Source: Scandinavium sp036409475 (GTDB taxonomy: Bacteria > Pseudomonadota > Gammaproteobacteria > Enterobacterales > Enterobacteriaceae). Taken from it: a DNA stretch of 64,000 nt. Made by a program: the position numbers and the translations under genes. Positions 25,308 to 35,180 of this stretch are shown here, piece by piece; position 1 is the stretch's first letter; each line of letters starts with the position of its first letter. Below the pieces are notes generated by a model. The model was not told where the DNA came from and did not search any database. It worked only from the letters and a program-made list of their open reading frames with translations. The stretch is from assembly GCF_036409475.1 (NCBI RefSeq), contig NZ_JAYRCK010000018.1, positions 1-64,000 on the forward strand, given 5' to 3'.

Positions 25308-26987
25308 ATGGATAATGTGCCACTCGCTATTGGTATTGATCTGGGAACCACAAATAGTCTTATCGCCGTCTGGAAAGAAGGGCGCGCGCAGTTAATACCA
25401 AATAAATTCGGTGAATATTTAACACCCTCCGTTATTAGTATCGATGACAATAATGCTATCCTCGTTGGGAAACCGGCTCTGGCACGCAGAACATCTCATC
25501 CTGACCGAACGGCTTCCTTATTTAAGCGCTCTATGGGAAGTCAAACGACATGGCAGCCAGGCAGCGAGTCATTCAACGCCCCCGAATTATCTTCACTGGT
25601 TTTGCGCGCTCTCAAGGAAGATGCCGAAGAGTGGTTGCAGCAGCCAATTCAGGATGTTGTCATTTCGGTTCCCGCCTACTTCAGCGATGAACAGCGGAAA
25701 CATACCCACCTTGCTGCCGATCTGGCAGGGTTGAATGCCGTTCGTTTGATTAATGAACCTACGGCGGCCGCGATGGCCTACGGCTTACATCATCAACGTG
25801 ACAGCCGTTCTCTGGTATTTGATCTGGGCGGAGGTACCTTTGACATCACCGTGCTCGAGTATGCGGCTCCGGTGATAGAGGTACATGCCTCCGCTGGCGA
25901 TAACTATCTCGGCGGAGAAGACTTCACCCATCTATTGCTCGATGAGATAATAAAACGCAGCAATCGGACGAAATCCTCGCTATCAGACAACGAACTGGCC
26001 GCGCTTTACACTCAAGTCGAAGCCGCTAAATGCAGTGGTCAGATGCCGCTGCACGTGGAGTGGCAACATCAGCAGCAAACCCTGACCTGCGACTTTTATG
26101 AAGATGAACTGGAAGTCCTGTGGCTACCTCTGCTTAATCGCCTGCGCGTCCCCATTGAGCAGGCTCTGAGAGATGCACGTCTCAAACCAGAACAAATTGA
26201 CAACCTGGTTTTGGTCGGCGGAGCATCACAAATGCCGCTGGTGCAGCGTATCGCCGTCAGGTTATTTAAGAGATTACCTTACCAAAGCTACGATCCCAGC
26301 ACCATTGTTGCCCTTGGAGCTGCTGCCCTGGCCGCTTGTCGCCTGCGACATGATGACATTGAAGAAGTGATCCTCACCGATATCTGTCCCTACTCTCTGG
26401 GGGTTGAAACCAATCAGAACGAGATTCCGGGTATTTTCTCTCCTGTCATTGAGCGGAATACGACTGTCCCGGTCTCAAGAGTTATGACCTACTTTACGAT
26501 GCACCCGGAGCAACATTTTATTGCGATCAATATCTACCAGGGTGAAAACCACAAAGTTAAAAACAATATTCTGATCGACTCATTTGATGTCGAATTGACG
26601 CAAACGGGAAAAATTCAGGCACTGGATATTCGTTTTAGCTATGACATTAACGGCCTGCTGGAGGTCGATGTTGTGCTGGAAGGAGGAAAGACGGAATCCA
26701 GGATCATTTCGCACAGCCCTGTCACGCTTAGCCAACAGCAGATAGACGCAAGTCGCAGTCGGCTCGCGGCGCTGAAAATCTATCCTCGGGATATGCTGGT
26801 AAACCGCACGCTCAAAGCACAGCTTGAGGAGCAATGGACACGCGCTCTGGGCAGCGAGCGCGAAAGGCTTAGCCGCATCATTACCGATTTTGATGCGGCT
26901 TTGCTGTCTAATGATATCGCACACATTGATTCGGTGCGCCGACGCATAAACCGGGAACTCGGCAAACCCGACCTGGATACCGTCTAA
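25308..26987 (+). CDS. hscC: Specialised Hsp70 chaperone HscC
   Basis: A 559-residue Hsp70-family ATPase (E. coli HscC: 556). The actin-like ATPase domain spans about 1-360, with phosphate loop GIDLGTTNS near the start, the second phosphate motif FDLGGGTFDIT and the adenosine motif VLVGGASQMP. The substrate domain follows from about 370, with a short C-terminal lid and no EEVD-like tail. No good ribosome-binding site precedes the ATG. It converges on a J-domain gene (stop-to-stop 3 bp), its probable cochaperone; in E. coli HscC works with DjlB and DjlC and was reported to bind sigma-70. Client proteins here are unknown. Confidence 0.93.
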   Translation: MDNVPLAIGIDLGTTNSLIAVWKEGRAQLIPNKFGEYLTPSVISIDDNNAILVGKPALARRTSHPDRTASLFKRSMGSQTTWQPGSESFNAPELSSLVLRALKEDAEEWLQQPIQDVVISVPAYFSDEQRKHTHLAADLAGLNAVRLINEPTAAAMAYGLHHQRDSRSLVFDLGGGTFDITVLEYAAPVIEVHASAGDNYLGGEDFTHLLLDEIIKRSNRTKSSLSDNELAALYTQVEAAKCSGQMPLHVEWQHQQQTLTCDFYEDELEVLWLPLLNRLRVPIEQALRDARLKPEQIDNLVLVGGASQMPLVQRIAVRLFKRLPYQSYDPSTIVALGAAALAACRLRHDDIEEVILTDICPYSLGVETNQNEIPGIFSPVIERNTTVPVSRVMTYFTMHPEQHFIAINIYQGENHKVKNNILIDSFDVELTQTGKIQALDIRFSYDINGLLEVDVVLEGGKTESRIISHSPVTLSQQQIDASRSRLAALKIYPRDMLVNRTLKAQLEEQWTRALGSERERLSRIITDFDAALLSNDIAHIDSVRRRINRELGKPDLDTV

Positions 26988-26990
26988 CGG

Positions 26991-28406
26991 TTAATGCAGG
27001 AAATGAACTATTCTGCTCAGCGCCAACAGGACAAGCAGCATAAAACCCAGCATTTTCAGCACAGGAAGACACCCCGTCGCTGAGTCTTCATGAGTCGATT
27101 CATTCACCGTACTTACCCGAACAACGGTCCCTTCTGCAGCGGCCCGTTGCAGAAGACCGCGAACAATCAGCGCCTCCAGCGGATCGCAGTCGCCAGAATC
27201 CAGCCGATGAAGCATTGATAAGACATAGGCTTCATCCGGACGTTTCGCACAAACTAACTGCTCAGTCACACAATACATCACCCAAAGAAGGTCAAATTCT
27301 TCCAGTTTGCCGGTGCTTTCGACCCGCCTTTTAGACAACAGCTGCTCAACAAAACGGCCGGCGGTAGAGGACAACAACCCACTGTGCAAGATTTGCGCCC
27401 ACTGTAAACGGGTTCGTGCATTTTCTCCGGTAACGTAGATCAATGGATTACCGTCTTCATCCACCATTTCACGAGCTTCAATAATAACCGTCACTAACGG
27501 GAAAACATCAGGTCGATGCTGGCGACACCACTTCAGCAACAAATTATCGGCTTGGGTAGAAGGTGACTGTTGCCAGTATTGGCAGAGTTCCGGCAGCAGA
27601 CTTTCCCCTTCGTCCGCATTCACACGCTGGGAGTACTCGTAAAAAGCAGCATCTGCATTCCCGGCTTGATCGTTATGCCATGCTCTGGCATAGGCTAGCA
27701 GTTCCGGCATATCCCATCCCAGCGAGGTGTACCAGCGCAGCAATTGATACTGCAATTGCTCGTCATCCGGGATAAACATGACGGTATGCATTTCCAGATA
27801 ATCCAGAGCCCTGCTCAATTGGGTACGCCACAGACGATCAAGGGTAACAAAGTACTCAATTGTCTGATTTTGCAGCGCGGCTGGCAGGTGAGATAAAGTT
27901 GAAAAATCAAACAGATCACCACGTTTTATGGTCCGAAGGAAAGCGTCAACGTCGTCCTCATCTAACGATTCGTCAGCATCCTGCTGCCACCATTGTAATC
28001 GCTCTGCTAACAACCTCAGGCAGCGAAATGAGATAAATGTCGCGCCCATCGCCTCCGCACAGAGTTTCCAGCGAAGATCGTCGACTTCACCCATGGAACA
28101 ATCATTAAGTTGATGGATAAATCTCTGCCAGGCCTGAGGCAGAAAACGCTCACGTTCATTACCCAGTAAGGTACGAAAGATCGTCATCAGCGCATGTTCA
28201 TCCCTTTGGCTACCAGGCTCGGGGAGCACGTCGTTAACGGATGATTCGGCACAGCGAATGGCGTCTTCATAAGCCCGACGCAACTGTTTAAATCCTTGTG
28301 GATCGGTCTCCGGGTGAAAGGAGGGTAACAGCGCCAGATAGGCCTGGCGAATAATCACGACCTCCGTTGACGCCTCTATGCCGAGGATTTCCCAACATGT
28401 TTTCAT
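26991..28406 (-). CDS. J-domain cochaperone, DjlC/DjlB type
   Basis: A 471-residue protein with an N-terminal J domain (about 2-50: CWEILGIE, then FHPETDPQGFKQLRRAYEDA) and a hydrophobic C-terminal segment (about 448-468, LKMLGFMLLVLLALS), so it is tail-anchored in the membrane. The normal HPD tripeptide is HPETD here, as in DjlB and DjlC of E. coli, which stimulate HscC only. E. coli has both proteins in this region; only one is present here, so djlB versus djlC cannot be decided by sight. It overlaps the upstream DUF1266 gene by 4 bases and probably forms an operon with it. Confidence 0.85.
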   Translation of the reverse strand: MKTCWEILGIEASTEVVIIRQAYLALLPSFHPETDPQGFKQLRRAYEDAIRCAESSVNDVLPEPGSQRDEHALMTIFRTLLGNERERFLPQAWQRFIHQLNDCSMGEVDDLRWKLCAEAMGATFISFRCLRLLAERLQWWQQDADESLDEDDVDAFLRTIKRGDLFDFSTLSHLPAALQNQTIEYFVTLDRLWRTQLSRALDYLEMHTVMFIPDDEQLQYQLLRWYTSLGWDMPELLAYARAWHNDQAGNADAAFYEYSQRVNADEGESLLPELCQYWQQSPSTQADNLLLKWCRQHRPDVFPLVTVIIEAREMVDEDGNPLIYVTGENARTRLQWAQILHSGLLSSTAGRFVEQLLSKRRVESTGKLEEFDLLWVMYCVTEQLVCAKRPDEAYVLSMLHRLDSGDCDPLEALIVRGLLQRAAAEGTVVRVSTVNESTHEDSATGCLPVLKMLGFMLLVLLALSRIVHFLH

Positions 28407-29107
28407 AAGTCGCTGACACCCCTGAGTGTCTGTGGACAGGCCGGGTACGCTTTCAACGCTTTCCAGGGGAGTTCAATATAGAACCCCTCTATACCCGCGA
28501 TAAGTTCGTTAAACATGCGATCACTGGCCTGGTCATACTTCTTCCGGGTTAAGGCTTCTGTAAGCTGACCATAAGGATCGCCAGGGCATTGCCAGTACAA
28601 GCGACCGAGTGAATAAGCAGCAAAATAGTGCATCCAACTGTGATAAAAATGGATAGCCCTGACGTACAGCCTTGACTGTAGCCACAGGCTTTCTTCTTCT
28701 GTCAGCCACTTATTGAGCACGCCTATTCGACACAAAAAACCCATCCGGACATAATCCCAGGCTTTAATTCCCGCTTCACCACAGATAGCGGCTGTTTCAG
28801 CAACAAACTGAGCGTACGCACGACCTTCATTGTTGAGTTCACTGGTATACCGTTGCCATTCACCGGGAGATAAGCGGAACCAGAGTGAATAAAATGCATC
28901 AAGATCGCAGGCATGCCCGTTATCCGTCATACGATAAATCATCTGAATTAATTCATCGCGAGTATTAATCCCCCAGGATTCTGAGACATCAAAAAACGGA
29001 ATATCCAAATACATCCTCGGCGATGAGTGAGAAGGCGAACAATCCTGGTTTAATATTTCCATCGGTGTGGAAAGGGCAAACAGGAGAAGCTGTGACTCTG
29101 CGTCCAT
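28403..29107 (-). CDS. DUF1266 protein, YbeU/YbeR type
   Basis: A 234-residue soluble protein rich in Trp and Tyr, similar to E. coli YbeU and YbeR (each about 235 residues). No signal peptide, membrane segment or catalytic motif is visible; the conserved block GIKAWDYVRMGFLCR is the DUF1266 core. It overlaps the J-domain gene by 4 bases, so the two are co-translated. Association with HscC cochaperones suggests a client or adaptor; that is inference. Confidence 0.8.
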   Translation of the reverse strand: MDAESQLLLFALSTPMEILNQDCSPSHSSPRMYLDIPFFDVSESWGINTRDELIQMIYRMTDNGHACDLDAFYSLWFRLSPGEWQRYTSELNNEGRAYAQFVAETAAICGEAGIKAWDYVRMGFLCRIGVLNKWLTEEESLWLQSRLYVRAIHFYHSWMHYFAAYSLGRLYWQCPGDPYGQLTEALTRKKYDQASDRMFNELIAGIEGFYIELPWKALKAYPACPQTLRGVSDL

Positions 29108-29272
29108 ATGTCATCCGTTGAATATAATCACAGTAAATATATTAATGAGTAAAACGAGACTGATTAATAATAAATAAGAGCCTAAAGAATATACCCGTAA
29201 CAATTAACGAGCAAAAAAAAACGGAGTCCAGAACAGGTCAAGATCAGAGGGAAAGAATGAAGATTTAGTGCC

Positions 29273-29307
29273 AAAAAGCGGCAGGCATAAAGGATTATGC
29301 CTGCCGC
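29273..29307 (-). terminator. ybeL terminator
   Basis: A perfect 13-bp stem (GCGGCAGGCATAA at 29278-29290 with 29295-29307), 4-base loop, and a T run on the minus strand (AAAAA at 29273-29277). The remainder of the 224-bp gap to the DUF1266 gene holds that gene's AT-rich leader. Confidence 0.9.
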
Positions 29308-29331
29308 ATTGTTTCCGCACAGCGTTGATGA

Positions 29332-29814
29332 TTAAGGCTCAAAAGCCTTACGCTGAAACTGGTCGTGACCGCATTTCGGGCAGAGCGGCAGTACATCCGG
29401 CGAATAGACGGGCAGATGGAAATGGCACTTCTCACAAACCAGATTACCCAGCCCAACCACTTCACCGCTGTGATAGACGCCGTGATGGTTTAAATCCTGG
29501 AAAACCTCGCGCCATTCCAGCTGTGTTTTGTCGGTGATATCCGCCAGTTCCTGCCAGATGCTCTCTTTAATGACCCGTAAAAACACGCTGTCTTTCAGCT
29601 CGTCCTGGCTTTCGTTGTAGCTGATGGCAAACTCTTCCAGATCGCGACGCACGGCCCGGGTCAACTCTTCGATTTCTGTCCGGGTCAACTCCCCGGACTG
29701 GCTAACACTCGCGCGCGCTTGTTCAACCAGCGCATCAATATCGCGCTCGCCATTGCGCAGGCGTTCCGTCAGTGTCGTCACCAGTTCACGATAATACTGA
29801 GCAACCTTGTTCAT
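29332..29814 (-). CDS. ybeL: YbeL, DUF1451 zinc-ribbon protein
   Basis: A 160-residue protein with an N-terminal helical, charged part (about 1-110) and a C-terminal zinc ribbon whose four cysteines are in CEKC and CPKC (about 128-149). Length and sequence match E. coli YbeL, whose function is unknown. It is a single gene, divergent from leuS, with its own terminator. Confidence 0.92.
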   Translation of the reverse strand: MNKVAQYYRELVTTLTERLRNGERDIDALVEQARASVSQSGELTRTEIEELTRAVRRDLEEFAISYNESQDELKDSVFLRVIKESIWQELADITDKTQLEWREVFQDLNHHGVYHSGEVVGLGNLVCEKCHFHLPVYSPDVLPLCPKCGHDQFQRKAFEP

Positions 29815-29933
29815 TGTTTCATCTCCCGGGCGGTTAACGTCTTCTAATAGTAGACCTTATTTCCCACACGCTTTGTCAGTTCAGCCACAGACCCGGTAAA
29901 TAAACGCCAGCCTGGAGTGTGTGAAAGGCTGTT

Positions 29934-29963
29934 TTGACGTGCGCGTTTGGGCTATGCTATGCG
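29934..29963 (+). promoter_or_regulatory. Probable leuS promoter
   Basis: -35 TTGACG (29934-29939), 18-bp spacer, -10 TATGCG (29958-29963), or an extended -10 at TATGCT (29953). It lies about 65 bp upstream of the leuS start. Confidence 0.5.
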
Positions 29964-30028
29964 GATCTGAATGACCACATCCATTGGCTACGTTTGTAGC
30001 TGTATTGAAAACAGGACCACTGGCTGCC

Positions 30029-32611
30029 ATGCAAGAGCAATACCGCCCGGAAGAGATAGAATCGAAAGTCCAGCAACACTGGGACGAGAAGCGCACATTT
30101 GAAGTGACTGAAGACAACAGCAAAGAGAAATACTATTGCCTGTCGATGCTCCCCTATCCTTCTGGCCGACTACACATGGGCCACGTGCGTAACTACACCA
30201 TTGGTGATGTGATTGCCCGTTACCAGCGCATGCTGGGTAAAAACGTGCTGCAGCCTATTGGCTGGGATGCGTTCGGCCTCCCGGCAGAAGGCGCGGCGGT
30301 GAAAAACAACACAGCACCTGCACCGTGGACCTACGACAACATCGCCTACATGAAAAACCAGCTGAAAATGCTGGGCTTTGGCTATGACTGGAGCCGTGAG
30401 CTGGCGACCTGTACCCCGGAATACTACCGTTGGGAGCAGAAGTTCTTTACCGAGCTGTATAAAAAAGGCCTCGTGTACAAGAAAACCTCCGCCGTTAACT
30501 GGTGCCCGAACGATCAGACCGTTCTGGCCAACGAACAGGTTATCGACGGCTGCTGCTGGCGCTGCGACACCAAAGTTGAGCGTAAAGAGATCCCACAGTG
30601 GTTTATCAAAATCACTGCGTACGCGGATGAACTGCTCAACGATCTGGATAAAATGGATCAGTGGCCAGACACCGTTAAGACCATGCAGCGTAACTGGATT
30701 GGCCGTTCCGAAGGGGTGGAAATCTCCTTTGATGTCACCGATTACGCAGACAAACTGACGGTCTACACCACCCGTCCAGACACCTTTATGGGTGCGACGT
30801 ATCTGGCCGTTGCAGCAGGTCACCCGCTGGCACAGCAGGCTGCGGCGAACAACCCAGAGCTGGCAGCCTTCATCGACGAATGCCGTAACACCAAAGTTGC
30901 CGAAGCTGACATGGCAACCATGGAGAAGAAAGGCGTCGATACTGGCTTTAAAGCCATTCACCCGCTGACCGGCGAAGCGATTCCGGTATGGGCGGCGAAC
31001 TTCGTGCTGATGGAATACGGCACCGGCGCAGTCATGGCCGTACCTGGTCACGATCAGCGCGACTACGAGTTTGCCAGCAAATACGGTCTGAACATTAAGC
31101 CTGTTATTCTGGCGGCCGACGGTTCAGAGCCAGACCTCTCCGAACAAGCGCTGACCGAAAAAGGCACTCTGTTCAACTCCGGCGAATTCAGCGGCCTGAG
31201 CTTCGAAGCAGGCTTCAACGCCATCGCCGATAAGCTTGCAGCGCTGGGCGTTGGTGAGCGTAAAGTTAACTTCCGTCTGCGCGACTGGGGCGTTTCCCGT
31301 CAGCGTTACTGGGGCGCTCCCATTCCAATGGTGACGCTGGAAGACGGTACCGTGATGCCAACCCCTGAAGATCAGCTGCCGGTTATTCTGCCGGAAGACG
31401 TGGTCATGGACGGGATCACCAGCCCAATTAAAGCCGATCCTGAGTGGGCAAAAACCACCGTAAACGGTCAGCCTGCACTGCGCGAAACGGATACCTTTGA
31501 CACCTTTATGGAGTCTTCCTGGTACTACGCGCGTTACACCTGCCCGGACTATCAGGAAGGCATGCTGGATTCAGATGCTGCCAACTACTGGCTGCCCGTC
31601 GATATCTACATCGGTGGTATCGAACACGCCATCATGCACCTGCTGTATTTCCGCTTCTTCCACAAACTGATGCGCGATGCAGGCATGGTGAACTCTGACG
31701 AGCCAGCCAAACAGCTGCTGTGTCAGGGCATGGTGCTGGCAGACGCATTCTATTACGTCGGTGAAAACGGCGAGCGCAACTGGGTGTCTCCGAAAGATGC
31801 CATTGTTGAGCGCGACGAAAAAGGCCGTATCGTGAAAGCGAAAGACGAAGCGGGCCATGAGCTGGTGTACACCGGCATGAGCAAAATGTCGAAGTCGAAA
31901 AACAACGGCATCGACCCGCAGGAAATGGTTGAGCGTTACGGCGCAGACACCGTGCGTCTGTTCATGATGTTTGCCTCTCCAGCCGATATGACGCTGGAAT
32001 GGCAGGAATCCGGCGTTGAAGGCGCGAACCGCTTCCTGAAGCGCGTCTGGAAGCTGGTTTATGAGCACACCTCTAAAGGCCCGGTTGCGGCACTGAATGT
32101 TGATGCGCTGAGCGAAGATCAGCAGGCTCTGCGTCGCGACGTGCATAAAACCATCGCCAAAGTGACCGATGATGTTGGCCGTCGTCAAACCTTCAACACC
32201 GCGATTGCGGCTGTGATGGAACTGATGAACAAGCTGGCGAAAGCCCCGACTGAAGGCGAGCAAGATCGCGCGCTGATGCAGGAAGCACTGCTGGCTGTGG
32301 TTCGTATGCTGAACCCGTTCACACCACATGTAAGCTTCACCCTGTGGCAGACACTGGGCGGTGAAGGTGATGTGGATAACGCACCATGGCCGGTTGCAGA
32401 CGAAAAAGCGATGGTTGAAAACACCACGCTGGTCGTCGTACAGGTTAACGGCAAAGTTCGCGGCAAAGTCACTGTGCCGGTGGATGCGACCGAAGAGCAA
32501 GTTCGTGAACGCGCAGGCCAGGAACATTTGGTTGCGAAATATCTGGAAGGCGTTACCGTGCGTAAAGTAATTTACGTACCGGGTAAACTGCTCAACCTGG
32601 TCGTTGGCTAA
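30029..32611 (+). CDS. leuS: Leucyl-tRNA synthetase LeuS
   Basis: An 860-residue class I synthetase (same length as in E. coli). HIGH equivalent HMGH is at 49-52 and KMSKS at 619-623. The CP1 editing domain is inserted at about 225-415, with the T-rich GTGAVMAVPGHD editing motif. The start at 30029 (MQEQY) is chosen for length; the open frame extends 15 codons upstream to 29984. It leads the leuS-lptE-holA-nadD operon. The tRNA-Leu at 13387 is one of its substrates. Confidence 0.98.
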   Translation: MQEQYRPEEIESKVQQHWDEKRTFEVTEDNSKEKYYCLSMLPYPSGRLHMGHVRNYTIGDVIARYQRMLGKNVLQPIGWDAFGLPAEGAAVKNNTAPAPWTYDNIAYMKNQLKMLGFGYDWSRELATCTPEYYRWEQKFFTELYKKGLVYKKTSAVNWCPNDQTVLANEQVIDGCCWRCDTKVERKEIPQWFIKITAYADELLNDLDKMDQWPDTVKTMQRNWIGRSEGVEISFDVTDYADKLTVYTTRPDTFMGATYLAVAAGHPLAQQAAANNPELAAFIDECRNTKVAEADMATMEKKGVDTGFKAIHPLTGEAIPVWAANFVLMEYGTGAVMAVPGHDQRDYEFASKYGLNIKPVILAADGSEPDLSEQALTEKGTLFNSGEFSGLSFEAGFNAIADKLAALGVGERKVNFRLRDWGVSRQRYWGAPIPMVTLEDGTVMPTPEDQLPVILPEDVVMDGITSPIKADPEWAKTTVNGQPALRETDTFDTFMESSWYYARYTCPDYQEGMLDSDAANYWLPVDIYIGGIEHAIMHLLYFRFFHKLMRDAGMVNSDEPAKQLLCQGMVLADAFYYVGENGERNWVSPKDAIVERDEKGRIVKAKDEAGHELVYTGMSKMSKSKNNGIDPQEMVERYGADTVRLFMMFASPADMTLEWQESGVEGANRFLKRVWKLVYEHTSKGPVAALNVDALSEDQQALRRDVHKTIAKVTDDVGRRQTFNTAIAAVMELMNKLAKAPTEGEQDRALMQEALLAVVRMLNPFTPHVSFTLWQTLGGEGDVDNAPWPVADEKAMVENTTLVVVQVNGKVRGKVTVPVDATEEQVRERAGQEHLVAKYLEGVTVRKVIYVPGKLLNLVVG

Positions 32612-32625
32612 GCGCGGGAGGAAGC

Positions 32626-33213
32626 GTGCGATTTCTGACAACGTTATTGGTATCCCTTGCGGTGCTTGTCACCGCAGGTTGTGGCTGGCACCTGCAGAGC
32701 TCCACGCAGGTTCCTGCCAACATGAAACAGATGATTTTCATCTCAAGCGATCCGAATGGCCCACTGAGTCGTTCTGTTCGTAACCAGATGCGCCTTAATG
32801 GGATCGAGATTGTGGATGGCAGTTCCATTCGCCAGGACATTCCGTCCCTGCGTCTGGGCGGTGCGAGCATCGGTAAAGACACCGCGTCGGTATTCCAGGA
32901 TGGCAGAACAGCGGAATACCAGATGGTGATGACCGTGACGGCCAGTATTTTGATTCCAGGTCACGACATCTATCCAATCAGCACCAAGGTTTATCGTTCC
33001 TTCTTCGATAACCCGCAGAAGGCGCTGGCGAAAGATTCCGAGCAGGACATCATCATTCAGGAAATGTACGACAAAGCCGCTCAGCAGCTGATTCGCAAGC
33101 TGCCAAGCGTGAAAGTGGCGGATGCTGAAGCCACCAAAGAGGAAGAGCAGCCCGCAGCGGACACCCCCGCTGCACCGGCAACGACTCGCACCTCTACTAC
33201 TCTGGGTAACTGA
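32626..33213 (+). CDS. lptE: LPS-assembly lipoprotein LptE (RlpB)
   Basis: A 195-residue lipoprotein with GTG start behind GGGAGGA. The lipobox ends at Cys19 (VTAGC). The mature domain plugs the LptD barrel at the outer membrane for lipopolysaccharide insertion. The C-terminal 30 residues are Pro/Ala/Thr-rich and low in complexity. Its stop shares one base with the holA start (TGATG). Confidence 0.96.
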   Translation: MRFLTTLLVSLAVLVTAGCGWHLQSSTQVPANMKQMIFISSDPNGPLSRSVRNQMRLNGIEIVDGSSIRQDIPSLRLGGASIGKDTASVFQDGRTAEYQMVMTVTASILIPGHDIYPISTKVYRSFFDNPQKALAKDSEQDIIIQEMYDKAAQQLIRKLPSVKVADAEATKEEEQPAADTPAAPATTRTSTTLGN

Positions 33214-34244
33214 TGATTCGGCTGTACCCAGAACAACTCCGCGCGCAGCTCTCTGAAGGGCTGCGCGCGGCGTATTTACTCCTCGGTAACGACCCTCTTC
33301 TGCTGCAGGAAAGCCAGGACGCCATTCGCACCGCTGCGATGGCTCAAGGTTTTGATGAACACCACACCGTCTCGATTGACGCCAGCACCGACTGGAATGC
33401 CCTGTTCGCGCTCAGCCAGGAAAGAAGCCTGTTTGCCAGCCGCCAAACGCTGATGCTACTGCTGCCTGAAAACGGCCCAAACGCCGCCATCAATGAACAA
33501 CTGGCCGGATTGACGAGCATGCTGCACGACGATCTCCTGCTGATTGTTCGCGGAAACAAGCTGACTAAAGCACAGGAAAACGCCGCATGGTGCAGCGCGC
33601 TTTCAGAAAGAGCCGTGCAGGTTTCCTGCCAGACCCCAGAGCAAGCTCAGTTGCCACGCTGGTTGGCGGCTCGCGCGAAGCAACACAACTTGCAGTTCGA
33701 CGAAGCGGCAAGCCAGTTGCTCTGCTACTGCTACGAAGGCAACTTGTTGGCTCTCGCCCAGGCACTGGAACGCCTTTCTCTGCTGTGGCCTGACGGAAAA
33801 CTGACGCTGCCGCGCGTCGAACAGGCCGTAAATGATGCGGCACACTTCACGCCTTTCCACTGGCTGGATGCGTTGCTGGCAGGCAAAAGCAAACGCGCTC
33901 TGCACATTCTCCAACAGCTTCGCCAGGAAGGGAGCGAGCCGGTTATCCTGCTTCGCACGTTACAACGCGAGTTGCTGCTGCTGGTCAATATGAAACGTCA
34001 GTCGGTGTCCACGCCACTGAGAACACTGTTCGACAAGCATCGCGTCTGGCAGAACCGCCGCCCGCTGTTTACTGAAGCGCTGAATCGTCTGAGTGCTGAG
34101 CAACTTCGCCACGCCGTATCACTGTTGACTCGCACAGAACTGACCCTCAAGCAGGATTACGGACAATCTGTGTGGGCCGAGCTCGAAGGCCTGTCGCTGT
34201 TGCTGTGCCACAAAAACCTGCCTGACGTCTTTTTCGAAGGTTGA
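33213..34244 (+). CDS. holA: DNA polymerase III delta subunit HolA
   Basis: A 343-residue clamp-loader subunit (same length as E. coli) that opens the beta clamp. Domain I starts with the beta-contacting region near LLGNDPLLLQE. It is an AAA+ relative without a working Walker A, as expected. It overlaps lptE by one base and nadD begins 2 bases downstream, so translation of the three is coupled. Confidence 0.96.
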   Translation: MIRLYPEQLRAQLSEGLRAAYLLLGNDPLLLQESQDAIRTAAMAQGFDEHHTVSIDASTDWNALFALSQERSLFASRQTLMLLLPENGPNAAINEQLAGLTSMLHDDLLLIVRGNKLTKAQENAAWCSALSERAVQVSCQTPEQAQLPRWLAARAKQHNLQFDEAASQLLCYCYEGNLLALAQALERLSLLWPDGKLTLPRVEQAVNDAAHFTPFHWLDALLAGKSKRALHILQQLRQEGSEPVILLRTLQRELLLLVNMKRQSVSTPLRTLFDKHRVWQNRRPLFTEALNRLSAEQLRHAVSLLTRTELTLKQDYGQSVWAELEGLSLLLCHKNLPDVFFEG

Positions 34245-34245
34245 T

Positions 34246-34905
34246 ATGACTGCGTTAAAAGCCATTTATGGCGGCACTTTTGATCCGGTGCATTACGGTC
34301 ACCTCAAACCGGTTGAGATCCTCGCCAACCTGATTGGTTTGGCAAAAGTGGTGATCATGCCGAACAACGTGCCGCCGCATCGCCCCCAGCCAGAAGCGAC
34401 CAGTGCCCAGCGCAAAGAAATGCTGCAGCTGGCGATTGCGGATAAGCCGCTGTTTGAACTGGATGAGCGTGAACTCAAGCGCGACACGCCCTCTTACACG
34501 TCTGAAACGCTGAAAGCCTGGCGACAGGAAGCTGGGCCTAATCAGCCGTTGGCGTTCATTATCGGCCAGGATTCTTTAATCAATTTTCCGACCTGGCACG
34601 ACTATCAAAGTATTTTGGGTCATGCGCATTTGCTGGTCTGCCGCCGTCCAGGTTACCCGATGGCGATGAAAGAAGAGCAGCATCAGCACTGGCTGGATGC
34701 CCATCTGACGCATCGTGCCGATGATTTACATAACTCTCCGGCGGGCAAGATTTACCTGGCAGAAACGCCATGGTTTGATATCTCCGCGACGCTAATTCGT
34801 GAACGCCTGCAAAAAGGGGAATCGTGTGCAGAAATGCTGCCCGAAGCGGTTTTGGCGTATATCCATCAACATGGCCTTTATCAGGCAATTTCTGAAGCTG
34901 ACTGA
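34246..34905 (+). CDS. nadD: Nicotinate-nucleotide adenylyltransferase NadD
   Basis: A 219-residue enzyme making deamido-NAD from nicotinate mononucleotide and ATP. The nucleotidyltransferase motif GGTFDPVHYGHL is at the N-terminus and ISATLIRERL near the C-terminus. It ends the leuS operon here. In E. coli cobC follows; here the next gene is rsfS after 275 bp. Confidence 0.96.
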   Translation: MTALKAIYGGTFDPVHYGHLKPVEILANLIGLAKVVIMPNNVPPHRPQPEATSAQRKEMLQLAIADKPLFELDERELKRDTPSYTSETLKAWRQEAGPNQPLAFIIGQDSLINFPTWHDYQSILGHAHLLVCRRPGYPMAMKEEQHQHWLDAHLTHRADDLHNSPAGKIYLAETPWFDISATLIRERLQKGESCAEMLPEAVLAYIHQHGLYQAISEAD

Positions 34906-34956
34906 ACGTAAATCCCGCGAATAATCTCTTTTCATCCTTCACCTCCCTGCAGACCA

Positions 34957-34984
34957 TTGACACCCCCGGCAAGGCTGCTATTCT
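34957..34984 (+). promoter_or_regulatory. Candidate promoter upstream of rsfS
   Basis: -35 TTGACA (34957-34962), 16-bp spacer, -10 TATTCT (34979-34984). A second possible -10, TATACT, is at 35129-35134 with a poor -35. The 275-bp nadD-rsfS gap holds no gene; the place occupied by cobC in E. coli is empty. Confidence 0.55.
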
Positions 34985-35180
34985 CCGCAGCCAGACTTGT
35001 CCCACCATACTGATTTACAGAAATTGTTTTACAAAAATGGCGATGCAATCGGGGTCATTGGATGGGATGATAGCCCGCCGGTGCCATCCGGCCGGAGACA
35101 TTAGTCCCGACTTCGTCCTGGATTCAGGTATACTGACGGGCTGTTCATATTGTTAATCTACACCTGACCAGGGGGAAAAC

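Noticed and set aside
24672..25308. ORFs on both strands through the gltL-hscC gap
   Set aside because: They read through the terminator stems and the same hairpin repeat, and one is antisense to gltL. The repeat explains the coding-like similarity.
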